Part shown: in pieces, positions 17,140 to 26,122 of the stretch
How the letters are laid out: each line of letters begins with the position of its first letter
How positions within the stretch are numbered: the first letter of the stretch is position 1
NCBI RefSeq assembly: GCF_000177675.1
Contig: NZ_ADGX01000001.1
Coordinates: forward strand, 62,001 to 126,000
Origin: Parafrankia sp. EUN1f
GTDB taxonomy: Bacteria; Actinomycetota; Actinomycetes; Frankiales; Frankiaceae
DNA length: 64,000 bases
Reading direction: 5' to 3'
Notes under the pieces: generated by a model
Database searches by the model: none
Seen by the model: only the letters and a program-made list of their open reading frames with translations
What the model was told of the DNA's origin: nothing
Position numbers and translations under genes: made by a program

Positions 17140-18172
17140 GACCTGCGGATCGGCCAGGGAGGGCGTGTACCCGCCCGGTGATCGAGCTTCAGGGTCTCAG
17201 TCAGGCCGATCTTGGCACGCCTGTCGTCGAGGCACGCCCATGCTCACGTTAATCCCGAGGAGAACACATCGCGGGATCGTCCGGCCCCAAAGCCCGTCGC
17301 TGATCGATGAGATCGTCCGTGAGGGCACCCAGACGATGCCGCCGCGGCATTGGAAGCCAAGGTCGATATCCACATCGGCGAGCTTGCCGCTCAGTGCGAC
17401 AACTGCAGCCGTCGGCTGTAGGCGTGGGCTGCCCGCGGGAGCGGTAGGGATGGCCGAGCTGCACGGCCTGATCTCGGAACGGATTGACCAGCGCGCCGGG
17501 CTGAACGGCGCCGCCGGCAGTGACCGCAGCGCGTCGCGCTCGGCCGCGTCGAACACGACCAGCGGGGCTGCGCCGTCCAACGGCCGGGACGCCCATGGCG
17601 GCAGCGCGCGGCCAGCTTCGGCGATCGCTGCCCGCCAGGGGTGCGGCGACCGAGCCGCGAGAGTGACCACGTCGTGACAGCACGGCTCCCCCGGGTAGGC
17701 AGCCGGCGGCGATGGCGCGCGGGGTCTGGCGGCTGGGAGCAACGCGCGCCTCGGCCGGCGACCGCCGCACTCGATCTCCGCGGCTTCCCCTGACAAAACC
17801 GGCCAGACCGCGAACACGCCGGAGCCCTGCCAGCTCTAAAGGTTGGTGATGGTGTGTCCCGGGCCATCCGCCGCACAAGCGGACGGTCTACCATTCCCGA
17901 TCCTGAGCACCGTTGCAGGTCACGGGCCCGACGCGACCGGGCCGGCCAAGCCCTGTTGCCACACAAGGCCCATATCTTGTGGCAACGTCCACGGCCACAG
18001 GCCTCGTGACCTCCCACCCGAAAAGCGGATGGTCAACTCCACCGTTTACGCAGGTCAACCGGGGTCCGAGACAGGCCGTCACCGGGATCATGCGACGCCG
18101 TTGCCACACTCGTTGCCATATAACGATCAAGAAGTGATCGACAAATCGTGCTATTTCCGCAGGTCAAAGGGG
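17140..18172. other. Gene-poor scar region with GTTGCCA repeats
   Basis: About 1 kb without a gene I can support; the long open frames on the minus strand (17.2-18.0 kb) are low-complexity Arg/Ala/Pro rich and mutually overlapping, as expected by chance in high-GC DNA. It ends next to a partial tRNA. GTTGCCA-type words cluster at 17955-17961, 17980-17986 (inverted), 18102-18108 and 18112-18118. Confidence 0.5.
17955..17986. repeat. Inverted repeat GTTGCCACA...
   Basis: GTTGCCACACAAG and CTTGTGGCAAC form an imperfect inverted repeat with a 2-base bulge and an 8-base loop. Two direct copies of GTTGCCA follow about 120 bp downstream. Confidence 0.5.
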
Positions 18173-18219
18173 TGGGCAGGGGCGGGGTCGAACCGCCGAC
18201 CTTCCGCTTTTCAGGCGGC
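18173..18219 (-). tRNA. Partial tRNA-Phe(GAA)-like 3' half
   Basis: On the minus strand there is an anticodon loop CTGAAAA with a near-complete stem (CCGC/GCGG), variable loop, a perfect T-arm (GGCGG TTCGACC CCGCC) and an acceptor 3' strand CCTGCCC plus A. The sequence upstream of it does not form a D-arm or a 5' acceptor strand that pairs with CCTGCCC. It is therefore a fragment, as left when an integrative element uses a tRNA 3' end as attachment site. An unusual complete tRNA is possible but less likely. Confidence 0.5.
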
Positions 18220-18312
18220 AGGTGGGCGCCTGAACCGATCGGGCCCGGGTGACGGTCCGGTAGCACCGTCGCCGCGACCAACCTCGGACAGCCGCGGCGA
18301 CGTCTATCGAAC

Positions 18313-19416
18313 TCAGGCGGAGGACCTCACGGCGAGGCGGTCGCGGACCTGGCGGTAACGTTCGCGGCCGGCCAGAACCGGGCCGGTCTCGAGGTCCTCC
18401 TCGACGCCCAGGTCGTGCAGCGCGGCCCGGGTGAAATGCGGAATGGCGAGGCCCATCTGCGCGAAACGCAGCTCGTCGCTGGCGCCGCTGTCGAACAGCA
18501 TCGCTCCGACGAGCAGGATCACGCAGGTCTTGAAGGTCTGGAACGCCTTGTACCACTCCCGGTGCCGGACCGGAAGGCCCGTGAGTTTCTCGTAGTACGC
18601 GAGGGCCTCGTCGAAGGTGAGTGCCCCGGGACGGCCGGTGATGAAGACCGGCGTCGCCCAGAACAGTTCGAGGTAGCCGAGGTCCGCCAGCGGGTCGCCG
18701 AGGGCGGCCAGTTCCCAGTCGAACACGCCGGTCACCTCGCCGTCAGCGAAGGCGAAGTTCCCCGGTTTCACGTCGCCGTGCACGAGGGTGACCGTCTCCG
18801 AGGGCGCGGGCTGCTGCTCCCGCAGAACGTCGAGCAGCCGTTCCAGGGCGGGCAGCCGGTCCTTGCGCACCCGGTGCAGCTCCGACGCCCAGCGCCCGAG
18901 CTCGTCGTCCAGGTACGTCCGGCCGTCTCCGAGCGCGACCAGGCCGCTCTCCTGCAGGTCGACCCGGTGGATCGCGGCGATCTGCTCGACGATCCCCTCC
19001 GACATGCGGCGGATCGTGGCGGGGCTCGCGTCGAGCTCGGCGGGGATCCGGTCCTCGTAGACCTCGCCGGGCACCCGCTCCATCACGTAGAACGGGCGTC
19101 CCAGCACGGAGCCGGAGGGCTCCAGCCACAGCACCGCCGGGCTGCGGACGGCGCTGTGCTCCAGCCCGCGCAGAATGGTGAACTGCCGTTCCATGTCGTA
19201 CGGCTCGAGCAGCCCGGGGCTTCGCGGGCTGAGCCGGAGGACGACCTCCTGGCGGTGGTCGGTGCCGCTGGCGCGCCACGCGAGCGTGAGCACGCTGATC
19301 TCCGCCGAATAGCCGAACATCACCCGGTCGGCGTTTTCGATCCGGAGGTCGGTGGCTGCCGGCAGCTGGTCCCGCAGCCATGTGGATAATCGCTCGAGAC
19401 CGTTGTCGTCCCGCAT
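18313..19416 (-). CDS. APH-type phosphotransferase family protein
   Basis: This 367-aa protein has the aminoglycoside-phosphotransferase/choline-kinase fold: the nucleotide-binding beta strands at the N-terminus (VVLRLSPRSPG), YVMERVPGEVYEDRIP as hinge, the catalytic loop LVHGDVKPGNFAF near residue 195 and the metal-binding VFDWELAALGDPLADLGY near 215. It resembles the ACAD10/11-type kinase domain that occurs with acyl-CoA dehydrogenases, which in known members phosphorylates 4-hydroxyacyl-CoA. A similar role is plausible here because acyl-CoA dehydrogenase pairs lie in the same regulon. It lies 48 bp downstream of the P450 gene on the same strand. Confidence 0.85.
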   Translation of the reverse strand: MRDDNGLERLSTWLRDQLPAATDLRIENADRVMFGYSAEISVLTLAWRASGTDHRQEVVLRLSPRSPGLLEPYDMERQFTILRGLEHSAVRSPAVLWLEPSGSVLGRPFYVMERVPGEVYEDRIPAELDASPATIRRMSEGIVEQIAAIHRVDLQESGLVALGDGRTYLDDELGRWASELHRVRKDRLPALERLLDVLREQQPAPSETVTLVHGDVKPGNFAFADGEVTGVFDWELAALGDPLADLGYLELFWATPVFITGRPGALTFDEALAYYEKLTGLPVRHREWYKAFQTFKTCVILLVGAMLFDSGASDELRFAQMGLAIPHFTRAALHDLGVEEDLETGPVLAGRERYRQVRDRLAVRSSA

Positions 19417-19464
19417 GGTGCACCTGTTTCCTTGTCGTCTTTCCCTGTCGTCCCCGCCGGTCGT

Positions 19465-20682
19465 TCAGCTCGGGGTGAACCGGATGCGGATCCGGTCGTA
19501 CGCCCGAGCGAAGGTGGCGGGGAGAATTTTCGGCTCGGTCGGGTCGACGAGCTCCCAGTCCGGCATCCGGCGCAGCAGTTCCTCGAACATCACCCGCAGC
19601 TCGAGGCGGGCCAGATGAGCACCCAGGCAGACATGGGTGCCGAAGCCGAACGCCACATGCCGGGGAGCGGTCCGGGCGACGTCCAGGGTCTCCGGGTCGG
19701 CGAAAACCCGCGGGTCGCGGTTCGCCGCCGGGTAGAGCAGCAGGAGCTGGTCGCCGCGGCGGATGTGCTGGCCGTGCAGCTCGTGATCCTCCGTCGCGGT
19801 GCGCCGCATGTTGAGCACCGGCGACACCCACCGGATGAACTCCTCGATGGCCTTGGACGCCAGCAGCTCGGGCCGCTCGAGCAGCAGGGCCCGCTGATCG
19901 GGGTGCAGGGCGAGGTCGCGGATCATCGTGCCGATGACGGTGCGGGTCGTCTCCGCGCCGCCGTCGAGCACCAGGAGGATCTCGTCGAGAACCTTCTTGG
20001 TGCTCCAGTCGGGCCGGTTCGCCCACAGCGAGATGAGGTCGTCGCGTGGCTCGGCGCGCCGGGCCTTGACGACCTCGAGGGTGCCCTCGTAGAAGTCCTT
20101 GATGAGGCCGGGGATCTCCGGATGCGTGACGTGCGGTGGCCCGTCCGGTGACGTCTGGCCGGAGAGCAGCATGATCTGCTCGGACCAGCGCCGGACCCGC
20201 TCCCACTGGTTCCTCGGGTAGCCGAGCAGATCACTGATCATGATGGCGGGAAGGCGTGAGGCGATCGCCTCGATCGCCTCACACTCCCCGAGCGGGGTCA
20301 CCGCGTCGAGGATCTCCGTGACGACGTCGCGGACGTGCTGCTCGTGCCGGCGCACCGCGCGCGGGGTGAACTGGCTGGCGACGAGATTGCGCTGCGCCTG
20401 GTGGTCAGGGTCATCCATATTGATCATGGATAGTTCTTCGCGCAGGTCGATGTGGGGGCGGGAACCTTCGAAGGACGAATAGCGCGCCCCGTCCTTCTCG
20501 ACGGTGACGACATCTTCGAAGCGGGAGATCACCCACAGCCGCTGCGCTGGATCCCAGAAGACCGGCGCCTGGTCCCTTAACCACCGGTAGGCATCCCACG
20601 GATCAACGTAGAACTCCGGGTCCAGAACGTTGATGCGCCGCACGGAGTCGCCCTCGGTCTCGGTCTCGGCCGTCGTCGTCAT
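19465..20682 (-). CDS. Cytochrome P450
   Basis: The protein is 405 aa from the ATG at 20682, normal for bacterial class I P450s; the open frame extends 77 codons further but without family similarity. Visible are NMDDPDHQAQRNLV (helix C), LDGGAETTRTVIG (I-helix with the acid-alcohol Glu-Thr pair), the ExxR motif region EEFIRWVSP and the heme loop FGFGTHVCLGAHLA near residue 350 with the axial cysteine. No membrane anchor. It overlaps the upstream gene by 4 nt (ATGA), which fixes the start. No ferredoxin gene is adjacent. The substrate is unknown but likely hydrophobic. Confidence 0.93.
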   Translation of the reverse strand: MTTTAETETEGDSVRRINVLDPEFYVDPWDAYRWLRDQAPVFWDPAQRLWVISRFEDVVTVEKDGARYSSFEGSRPHIDLREELSMINMDDPDHQAQRNLVASQFTPRAVRRHEQHVRDVVTEILDAVTPLGECEAIEAIASRLPAIMISDLLGYPRNQWERVRRWSEQIMLLSGQTSPDGPPHVTHPEIPGLIKDFYEGTLEVVKARRAEPRDDLISLWANRPDWSTKKVLDEILLVLDGGAETTRTVIGTMIRDLALHPDQRALLLERPELLASKAIEEFIRWVSPVLNMRRTATEDHELHGQHIRRGDQLLLLYPAANRDPRVFADPETLDVARTAPRHVAFGFGTHVCLGAHLARLELRVMFEELLRRMPDWELVDPTEPKILPATFARAYDRIRIRFTPS

Positions 20683-21854
20683 GAGTACGACACCTGGTGG
20701 TCCGAGTCGGCGGTGAGGCCGAGCTCCGGCCATTCGCCACCGATGATGCTTTCCATGATTCCGTAACCCACCGCGTCTCCCTCCCGGACCCGGACAGGCG
20801 TATCGCGGAACTGGCCGAGTTCGCGCAACGACTCGTCCGACCAGCAGTCCGCGATGTACTCGCCGTCCAGGTGCAGCTTTCCCTTCCAGCTTCCGTGAAT
20901 CTGGCCCTTCCACTCGCCGTAGAGCCCGGTCTTGAGGAAGAAGCCGGAGTCCCCCAGCGCCTCGACCTCGATGACCCGCAGCTCACCGGACTCCATGGTC
21001 AGGTGCAGCTCGCCACCCTTCACGAAACGGGTGCGCGGGTCGTAGGTCATGCGCGGCTCGGCGTGGCGCACCGCGTTCTGCCGCCCGTCCGCCTCGTTCA
21101 CATAGGCCGACGTGTAGCCCCAGGCTCCACCGGCGATGAAGATGGCCGTCTCGTAGTAGGTTCCGTCGGCGCGGCGAAGGAACACCGGCGCCCATTTCAT
21201 GAGCCCCTTCACCGGGGCGGCGCCCGGCTTCGGCGTGGCGGAGCGGCGCGGCGCGAGATCGGTGGGAGCCGCACCGACGGCCTGCCGCACACCCCAGGAA
21301 TGATCCCGGTAGCCGAACCACGTCTCCGGGCGCACCTCGTATGTCTCACCGTTGACGGTGACCGTGCCGGAGACCCAGCCGCCCTGGTGATAGCGGACGA
21401 TGTTCACGTCGACGCGGCCGGTGTGCCGGTTGCGGACGAGGTTGCGATCCTCGAAGAACGGCTGCGTCACCCCGGACAGGACCAGGTCGAAGGAGATCGG
21501 CTGGATATCGTTCTCCGCCAGTCGGAACCGCACCTGGGTCAGCGGCTCGACGATCTCGTACTCGATCGGGCCGATGCCCATCAGCTCGGGCGCGGTGCGC
21601 AACTCGCGACTACCCCGGACGGTCCATTGTTCGCGGCCCCGGGAGACGCCGGCGAAACCGTCGATGATGCCACGGTTCTGGTACTTCCCCAGGCCGAAGT
21701 CGACCTGCAGCGAACCGTCGACGCTGGCGAGCGAACCCCAGATCTTCTCGGTCCAGGCCAGGTCGGACTCGGACACCGTGGCGAACGTGTCGACGATCTG
21801 GTGGGTGAGAGTCTCGTCCGCGCCGCGCAGCGCGCCGATGTCCTTCGGTGCCAT
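20679..21854 (-). CDS. Conserved protein of unknown function (lipocalin/AttH-like beta fold suspected)
   Basis: The protein is 391 aa from the ATG at 21854 (GAGGGG 9 nt upstream; ATG at 21863 is an alternative). It is rich in beta strands and contains YEVRPETWFGYRDHSWGVR at about residue 175-195, a motif found in actinobacterial proteins with two beta-barrel halves resembling CrtC/AttH hydroxyneurosporene-synthase folds (DUF7064/7065-type, recalled, not verified). Such proteins sit next to P450s and SDRs in lipid and steroid clusters. Start of an operon with the P450 and the phosphotransferase. Role not known; binding or hydration of a hydrophobic substrate is a guess. Confidence 0.7.
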   Translation of the reverse strand: MAPKDIGALRGADETLTHQIVDTFATVSESDLAWTEKIWGSLASVDGSLQVDFGLGKYQNRGIIDGFAGVSRGREQWTVRGSRELRTAPELMGIGPIEYEIVEPLTQVRFRLAENDIQPISFDLVLSGVTQPFFEDRNLVRNRHTGRVDVNIVRYHQGGWVSGTVTVNGETYEVRPETWFGYRDHSWGVRQAVGAAPTDLAPRRSATPKPGAAPVKGLMKWAPVFLRRADGTYYETAIFIAGGAWGYTSAYVNEADGRQNAVRHAEPRMTYDPRTRFVKGGELHLTMESGELRVIEVEALGDSGFFLKTGLYGEWKGQIHGSWKGKLHLDGEYIADCWSDESLRELGQFRDTPVRVREGDAVGYGIMESIIGGEWPELGLTADSDHQVSYS

Positions 21855-22268
21855 CTGGCTCATCCCCTCAAGACCATGGGCGCGGCTGGCGACTGGCGGC
21901 GACTGCGCCGGCCGGCCGGCCGCTCCACAGCTACTGCGGCTACTGATGCACTCGATCCCGGTGACGAGCCCCCGGCCGTGCCGCGTCACGATGCCCCATG
22001 CGTGACATGGTGGCACATAATCTCATTTTTGTCTCACCTCGGACGCTTCCATCTCCCGCCCGGCACCGCAGCCGACCCCAGACCCATCCGCAGCCAGCCC
22101 GCGGACATCGAAGGGTAAGACATCAAGTGCCACTTGTAACGCGGCCGGTCAAATGGTTAGCTCTGTCGCGTACGCCCCTCCGAGCGCGCGGCACAGGCCC
22201 CCAGCCAGTGGAAGCCCTTAGCGACCGCTCGCCGGCGATCCGGAAGGGAAGAGGAGCCGGGATGATGG
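21855..22268. other. Divergent promoter region (about 410 bp)
   Basis: It lies between the minus-strand P450 operon and the plus-strand SnoaL/SDR genes. It carries the palindrome at 22124-22136; nothing else is clear. Confidence 0.55.
22124..22136. promoter_or_regulatory. Palindrome CAAGTGCCACTTG
   Basis: Perfect 13-bp palindrome with a single central C, placed in the divergent promoter region. It resembles a regulator half-site pair; the regulator is not identified. Confidence 0.35.
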
Positions 22269-22808
22269 ATGGACACTGAACCCACGGCATCGATCGCCCG
22301 GCTCCGCGACCGGCTCGCGGCGGCCCAGGACGATCGCGAGCGCGCCATGCTCGTCGTCCTGGAACGCCGCGTGACCGCCGAGATCGTCGGTGACCTCGAG
22401 GCCCTGGGCGCGGCCGTGACGCCGGACTTCGTGCTCAGATCCCATCCGGCCGGCGGGCTGACAGGCGAGGGGCGCGACGCTTTCGTGGCCGGTTTCGCCG
22501 CCGGGCTGGCCCGTGCCTATCGAATGCTGTGGCTGGACTGGGATCATCTCGCCGTCGACGGAGTGACCGGGACCATCGCCGCGGACGGCCTGATGCGCAT
22601 GGTGCTGCGTGGCCCGGCCGCGGCGGCGATGTACCCCGACTCCGTCGACGATCCGTCGTCCGATTACCTCGCCAGCACACCGATGGCCATCTACGTCACC
22701 TTTCGCGACGGGCTGATTGCCCGCGAGGTGACCTATGCCGACAACAGCGCCACCGTCGTCACCAGACACACCGGCACCGGCACCGGCACCGGCACCGGCA
22801 CAAACTAA
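22269..22808 (+). CDS. SnoaL/NTF2-like protein with Thr-Gly tail
   Basis: This 179-aa protein has a helical start, then FVLRSHPAGGLTGEGRDAFVAGFAAGL and the closing strands AIYVTFRDGLIAREVTYADN, which fit the SnoaL-like polyketide-cyclase fold. The last 12 residues are a (Thr-Gly) run encoded by five tandem ACCGGC units at 22769-22798, a likely slippage-prone tail. GAGGAG lies 14 nt before the ATG, a rather long spacing. It is followed 95 bp later by an SDR gene on the same strand and probably shares its transcript. Confidence 0.75.
   Translation: MDTEPTASIARLRDRLAAAQDDRERAMLVVLERRVTAEIVGDLEALGAAVTPDFVLRSHPAGGLTGEGRDAFVAGFAAGLARAYRMLWLDWDHLAVDGVTGTIAADGLMRMVLRGPAAAAMYPDSVDDPSSDYLASTPMAIYVTFRDGLIAREVTYADNSATVVTRHTGTGTGTGTGTN
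22769..22800 (+). repeat. ACCGGC hexanucleotide tandem repeat
   Basis: Five consecutive ACCGGC units encode the alternating Thr-Gly C-terminus of the SnoaL-like protein. Copy number may vary between strains. Confidence 0.8.
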
Positions 22809-22903
22809 ACGTCAAATAATCGAAGGCGGCGGCCAGCTCCCGGTCTGGCCGTCATTGTCGTCGTACCGGCGGCAACTGGTTTCCGGGTCGGAGGGTGGGC
22901 GAC

Positions 22904-23755
22904 ATGGTTGGCTCGGTCGAGGGGCATTCCATCCTGGTAACCGGCGGCGGGACCGGGATCGGATCGGGAATCACGGCCGCACTGGCCCACGAGGGCGCGT
23001 GGGTCACCATCTGCGGGCGTACCCAGGCAACCCTGGAATCGGCTGCTGAGGGCATCAACGCGAAGGTCGGCCGCGAGGCCGTGACCTGGCACGTCGCGGA
23101 CGTCACGAACGAGGCGGACGTCCAGCGGGTCGTGGCGGCGGCCGCGCAATGGCGCGACGGGCTCGACGGTGTCGTCGCGAACGCCGGTGGCGGCGGGGCC
23201 CTCGCCCCGTTGCACCTGCAGAAGGTCTCCGAGTTCGAGCGCGTCATCAGCCTGAACGTGATCGGAACCTTTCTGCTCGCGAAGCACGCCGTGCCGATCT
23301 TCGCCCGCGCCGGCAAAGGCTCCTTCGTGGGCCTCTCGTCCATCGCCGGGCATCTCACCCATCCGTTCTTCGGCGCCTACCCCGTCGCGAAGGCCGGGGT
23401 GGAAGCGCTGATCCGCAACGCCGCGGACGAGTACGGCGAGGCCGGTATCCGTTTCAACGCGGTACGCCCCGGTCTCACCGCGACCGAGATCATGGGTTTC
23501 GTCCAGCCCGGCACACCGGTCTACGAAAGCTACGACGCCAACACCCCGCTCGGTGGCGCCACTCAGGTGGACGACGTCGCCCAGCTGGTCGTGTTCCTCC
23601 TGTCGGATCGTGCGAGCCGGATCAGCGGCCAGATCGTCAACATCGACGGCGGCACGAGCGTTCGCCGCGGGCCGGACTGGTCCGCCGTTGTGGAGCCCCG
23701 CTTCGGCGGCCACGAGGTCGCCCTCGGCCGCGCCGAGCCACCCGCCCCGGCCTAG
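22904..23755 (+). CDS. Short-chain dehydrogenase/reductase (SDR)
   Basis: The protein is 283 aa from the ATG at 22904 (GGAGGG 8 nt upstream; GTG at 22895 is possible). Classical SDR motifs are the cofactor loop TGGGTGIGSG near residue 13, NAGGGG near 90, the catalytic SSIAG...YPVAK (Ser, Tyr, Lys) near 140-160 and the PG segment VRPGLTATEI near 185. It ends with an IDGGTSVRRG element followed by a 25-residue tail. It oxidises or reduces an alcohol/ketone with NAD(P); cofactor preference is not clear. It lies in a plus-strand run with the SnoaL-like and cyclase-family genes. Confidence 0.9.
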   Translation: MVGSVEGHSILVTGGGTGIGSGITAALAHEGAWVTICGRTQATLESAAEGINAKVGREAVTWHVADVTNEADVQRVVAAAAQWRDGLDGVVANAGGGGALAPLHLQKVSEFERVISLNVIGTFLLAKHAVPIFARAGKGSFVGLSSIAGHLTHPFFGAYPVAKAGVEALIRNAADEYGEAGIRFNAVRPGLTATEIMGFVQPGTPVYESYDANTPLGGATQVDDVAQLVVFLLSDRASRISGQIVNIDGGTSVRRGPDWSAVVEPRFGGHEVALGRAEPPAPA

Positions 23756-23842
23756 AAAGCCGCGGTCACCAGGGCGCGGCAGGCCACGTCCGCGACGGCG
23801 GCTTCGCGAGGCCGGGCGGTGGGCGCAGGCAGGAGGGGAAGG

Positions 23843-24757
23843 ATGACCAAGGATTTCCGCGCAATTGGCCGTGACCTGTCGAACTGGGGGCGCTGGGGAG
23901 CGGACGACGAGATCGGAACGCTGAACCTGATCACGCCGGCTCGGGTCGCCGCGGGGGCGGCGCTGGCGCGGACGGGGCGTGTGTTCGACCTGGGGTACAC
24001 CCTCTCCTCCAAAGGCCCACAGATCGGATTAGGCGGGCGGGTGAACCCCGTCCATCTGATGTCGATGACGGGTCAGTCCGTGTATCCCGACGGCGCGGGG
24101 TTCGCGGACGACTTCATCGTCATGCCGTTGCAGTGCGCCACGCAGTGGGACGGGCTCGCGCACGTCTTCTACGACGGCTTCTGCTACAACGCCGTGCCCG
24201 CGTCGTCGATCACCCCGCAGGGAGCGGACAGGCTCGCCATCGACCGGATCGCGCGGGGGGTCATCGGGCCGGCCGTGCTCGCGGACGTGGCGCGTTTCCA
24301 CGGCGTCGACTGCCTGGCGCCGGACCACGGGATCAGCCCAGGCGAACTGGACGCGACCCTCGACCGCCAGGGCGTCACCCTGGCACCCGGCAGCATCCTG
24401 CTCGTGCGTACCGGGTGGACACGGCGGTTCACCGAGGGTTCGGCCGCCGAGTTCATGAGCGGCGAGCCCGGCCTCACCCTGGAGTGCTGCGAGTGGCTTG
24501 GTGAGCACGACGTGGCGGCGCTGGCGGCCGACAACTGGGCGGTCGAGCGGTATCCGACCGGCGATCCGGGCGCCATCATGCCGGTGCATTACGTCCTCAT
24601 CAGGGATATGGGGATGACGCTCGGCGAGATGTTCGACCTGGAAGCTCTCGCCGCGGACTGCGCAGCCGACGGAGTTTATGAGTTCCTCCTGGCGGCGCCG
24701 GCGTTGAAGGTCGCGAACGGCGTAGGGACACCCTTGAATCCGTTGGCGGTGAAATAG
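23843..24757 (+). CDS. Cyclase-family (metal-dependent hydrolase, kynurenine formamidase-like) protein
   Basis: The protein is 304 aa from the ATG at 23843, which follows AGGGGAAGG. It carries the family pattern NWGRWGADDEIGTLNLITP at the start and TQWDGLAHVFYDG near residue 100, which replaces the HxGTHxD motif of kynurenine formamidases in this larger actinobacterial subfamily; metal ligands His and Asp are kept. A second family block is PDHGISPGEL-like at residue 155. Members hydrolyse cyclic or amide substrates with a bound divalent metal. It is preceded by the SDR and probably co-transcribed. Ring hydrolysis of a lactone or 1,3-diketone is a reasonable but unproven role. Confidence 0.8.
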   Translation: MTKDFRAIGRDLSNWGRWGADDEIGTLNLITPARVAAGAALARTGRVFDLGYTLSSKGPQIGLGGRVNPVHLMSMTGQSVYPDGAGFADDFIVMPLQCATQWDGLAHVFYDGFCYNAVPASSITPQGADRLAIDRIARGVIGPAVLADVARFHGVDCLAPDHGISPGELDATLDRQGVTLAPGSILLVRTGWTRRFTEGSAAEFMSGEPGLTLECCEWLGEHDVAALAADNWAVERYPTGDPGAIMPVHYVLIRDMGMTLGEMFDLEALAADCAADGVYEFLLAAPALKVANGVGTPLNPLAVK

Positions 24758-24984
24758 CGCTGGTTCGGCACCGTCCTTGGCAGGCCTGGCGCGCGCCGAA
24801 CATCGCGGGCACGATCAGCCCGTCAACAGACCGGCCGCCGGGGTGATACCCGCCAGTGCCGCCGCAATCCGCTGACCACAACCACGACCACACCCGCGGC
24901 GGCCACTGGAGCGACGACATCACGATCACCGAAGCCGGCCTGGCCGCCATCGCGACTTGACGGCGGGCATCGGAGCGCAAGAGT

Positions 24985-25008
24985 ATCAATGTTGACACCA
25001 ATGTCGAG
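24985..25008. promoter_or_regulatory. Cluster-2 operator copy a
   Basis: This 24-bp stretch contains ATCAATGTTGACACC followed by AATGTCGAGA. It aligns over its full length with copy b at 29866-29889 (about 20 of 24 bases identical). It lies upstream of the acyl-CoA dehydrogenase pair. Confidence 0.6.
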
Positions 25009-26122
25009 ATTGGTACGCCTCGGCAGCCGGCAAGGCACAGGAGTTGACGCCGTTCTGACTACCACCTTCGCCTCCGACGACATCGTCGCGCTTCGCGATG
25101 CCCTGCGCGGGGCCCTGGGGACCGTCTGGCAGGAGCTTCCGTCGACGGTCGAGACCACCTGGCGTGAGCGGTGGGAGCCCCTGGCCGAGCTCGGCCTGCC
25201 GGGCTTCTGCGTTCCGGAGGCCCGGGGCGGCTTCGGCCTGCGGGTCGACGCCGCCGTCACCGCGGCCATGGAGCTCGGAGCCGCCCTGCATCCCAGCCCG
25301 TTCGCCGGGCTCACCGCGAGCGCCCACGCTCTCGCCGAGGCCGCCGAGGCCGCGGGAAGCAGCGGTGATCCGGTCGTGGGCGGGCTGCTCGACGACATCG
25401 CCGCCGGCGCACGCATCTGCGCGTTCGGCCGGCTCGGTCCCGACGGTCGGACCGCCCGGCTGGTCGACGGCGGCCCCGACGCCGACGCGCTGCTGCTGCT
25501 CGACCGCACCCGCGACGAGCTACTGCTCCTGGCCGGCCCTGGCGACTGGAGCGGCGAACCGTCCCGGCACGGTTTCGACATCACCAGGACCTGCGCGGAT
25601 GTCACGGTGACCGCCGGCCGCGGGCAGCGCATCGCGGCACCGGTTCACGCCGACGCGCTGTACGAGCTTCTCCTCGCCGCCGACGCGATCGGCGGCACCC
25701 AGCGGGCGCTGGACCACACCGTCGCCTACACCGGCCAGCGCCAGGCCTTCGGCCGGCCGATCGGCGGGTTCCAGGCCGTCCAGCACCGGCTCGCCGACCA
25801 TGCTGTGCGTGTCCGCGGCATGGCGCTGCTCGTCCATGAGGCGGCCCGGCAGTTCGACGCCGAGCCGCGGTCGCAGGAGCAGGCACTGGCGCAGGCTCAG
25901 CGGGTCCGGCGGGCCGTCGCCCTCGCCTCGCTGAGCGTCAGCTCGGGCGCCGGGCACATCCTGCACGACCTGCTCCAGCTGACCGGCGCCATCGGCTTCA
26001 CCTGGGAGTACGGCCTGCACCTCTACCAGCGCCGGGTGCATCAGGACGCCCGCCTCGCCGCGAACCCGCGAGCGGCCGCGCGCTCGCTCGCCGACACCGA
26101 AGGATGGACCGATGCGCACTGA
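24989..26122 (+). CDS. Acyl-CoA dehydrogenase, small partner of a pair
   Basis: This protein (up to 377 aa) has an acyl-CoA dehydrogenase core but lacks several usual motifs: the N-terminal helices end with LGLPGFCVPEARGGFGL, the middle loop is degenerate, and the C-terminal half keeps QAFGRPIGGFQAVQHRLAD and IGFTWEYGLHLYQRR. No catalytic Glu/GGxSEI segment is seen. Such chains form alpha2beta2 heterotetramers with a full partner, as in mycobacterial steroid-degrading FadE pairs; the next gene overlaps by 11 nt and is that partner. The nominal ATG at 24989 lies inside the operator; the real start may be the CTG at 25055 after AGGAG. Confidence 0.82.
   Translation: MLTPMSRLVRLGSRQGTGVDAVLTTTFASDDIVALRDALRGALGTVWQELPSTVETTWRERWEPLAELGLPGFCVPEARGGFGLRVDAAVTAAMELGAALHPSPFAGLTASAHALAEAAEAAGSSGDPVVGGLLDDIAAGARICAFGRLGPDGRTARLVDGGPDADALLLLDRTRDELLLLAGPGDWSGEPSRHGFDITRTCADVTVTAGRGQRIAAPVHADALYELLLAADAIGGTQRALDHTVAYTGQRQAFGRPIGGFQAVQHRLADHAVRVRGMALLVHEAARQFDAEPRSQEQALAQAQRVRRAVALASLSVSSGAGHILHDLLQLTGAIGFTWEYGLHLYQRRVHQDARLAANPRAAARSLADTEGWTDAH

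Noticed and set aside
17197-18017. Three long overlapping minus-strand open frames
   Set aside because: Residue content is Arg/Ala/Pro rich in all three frames, with no family pattern and no ribosome site. This is expected in high-GC non-coding DNA.
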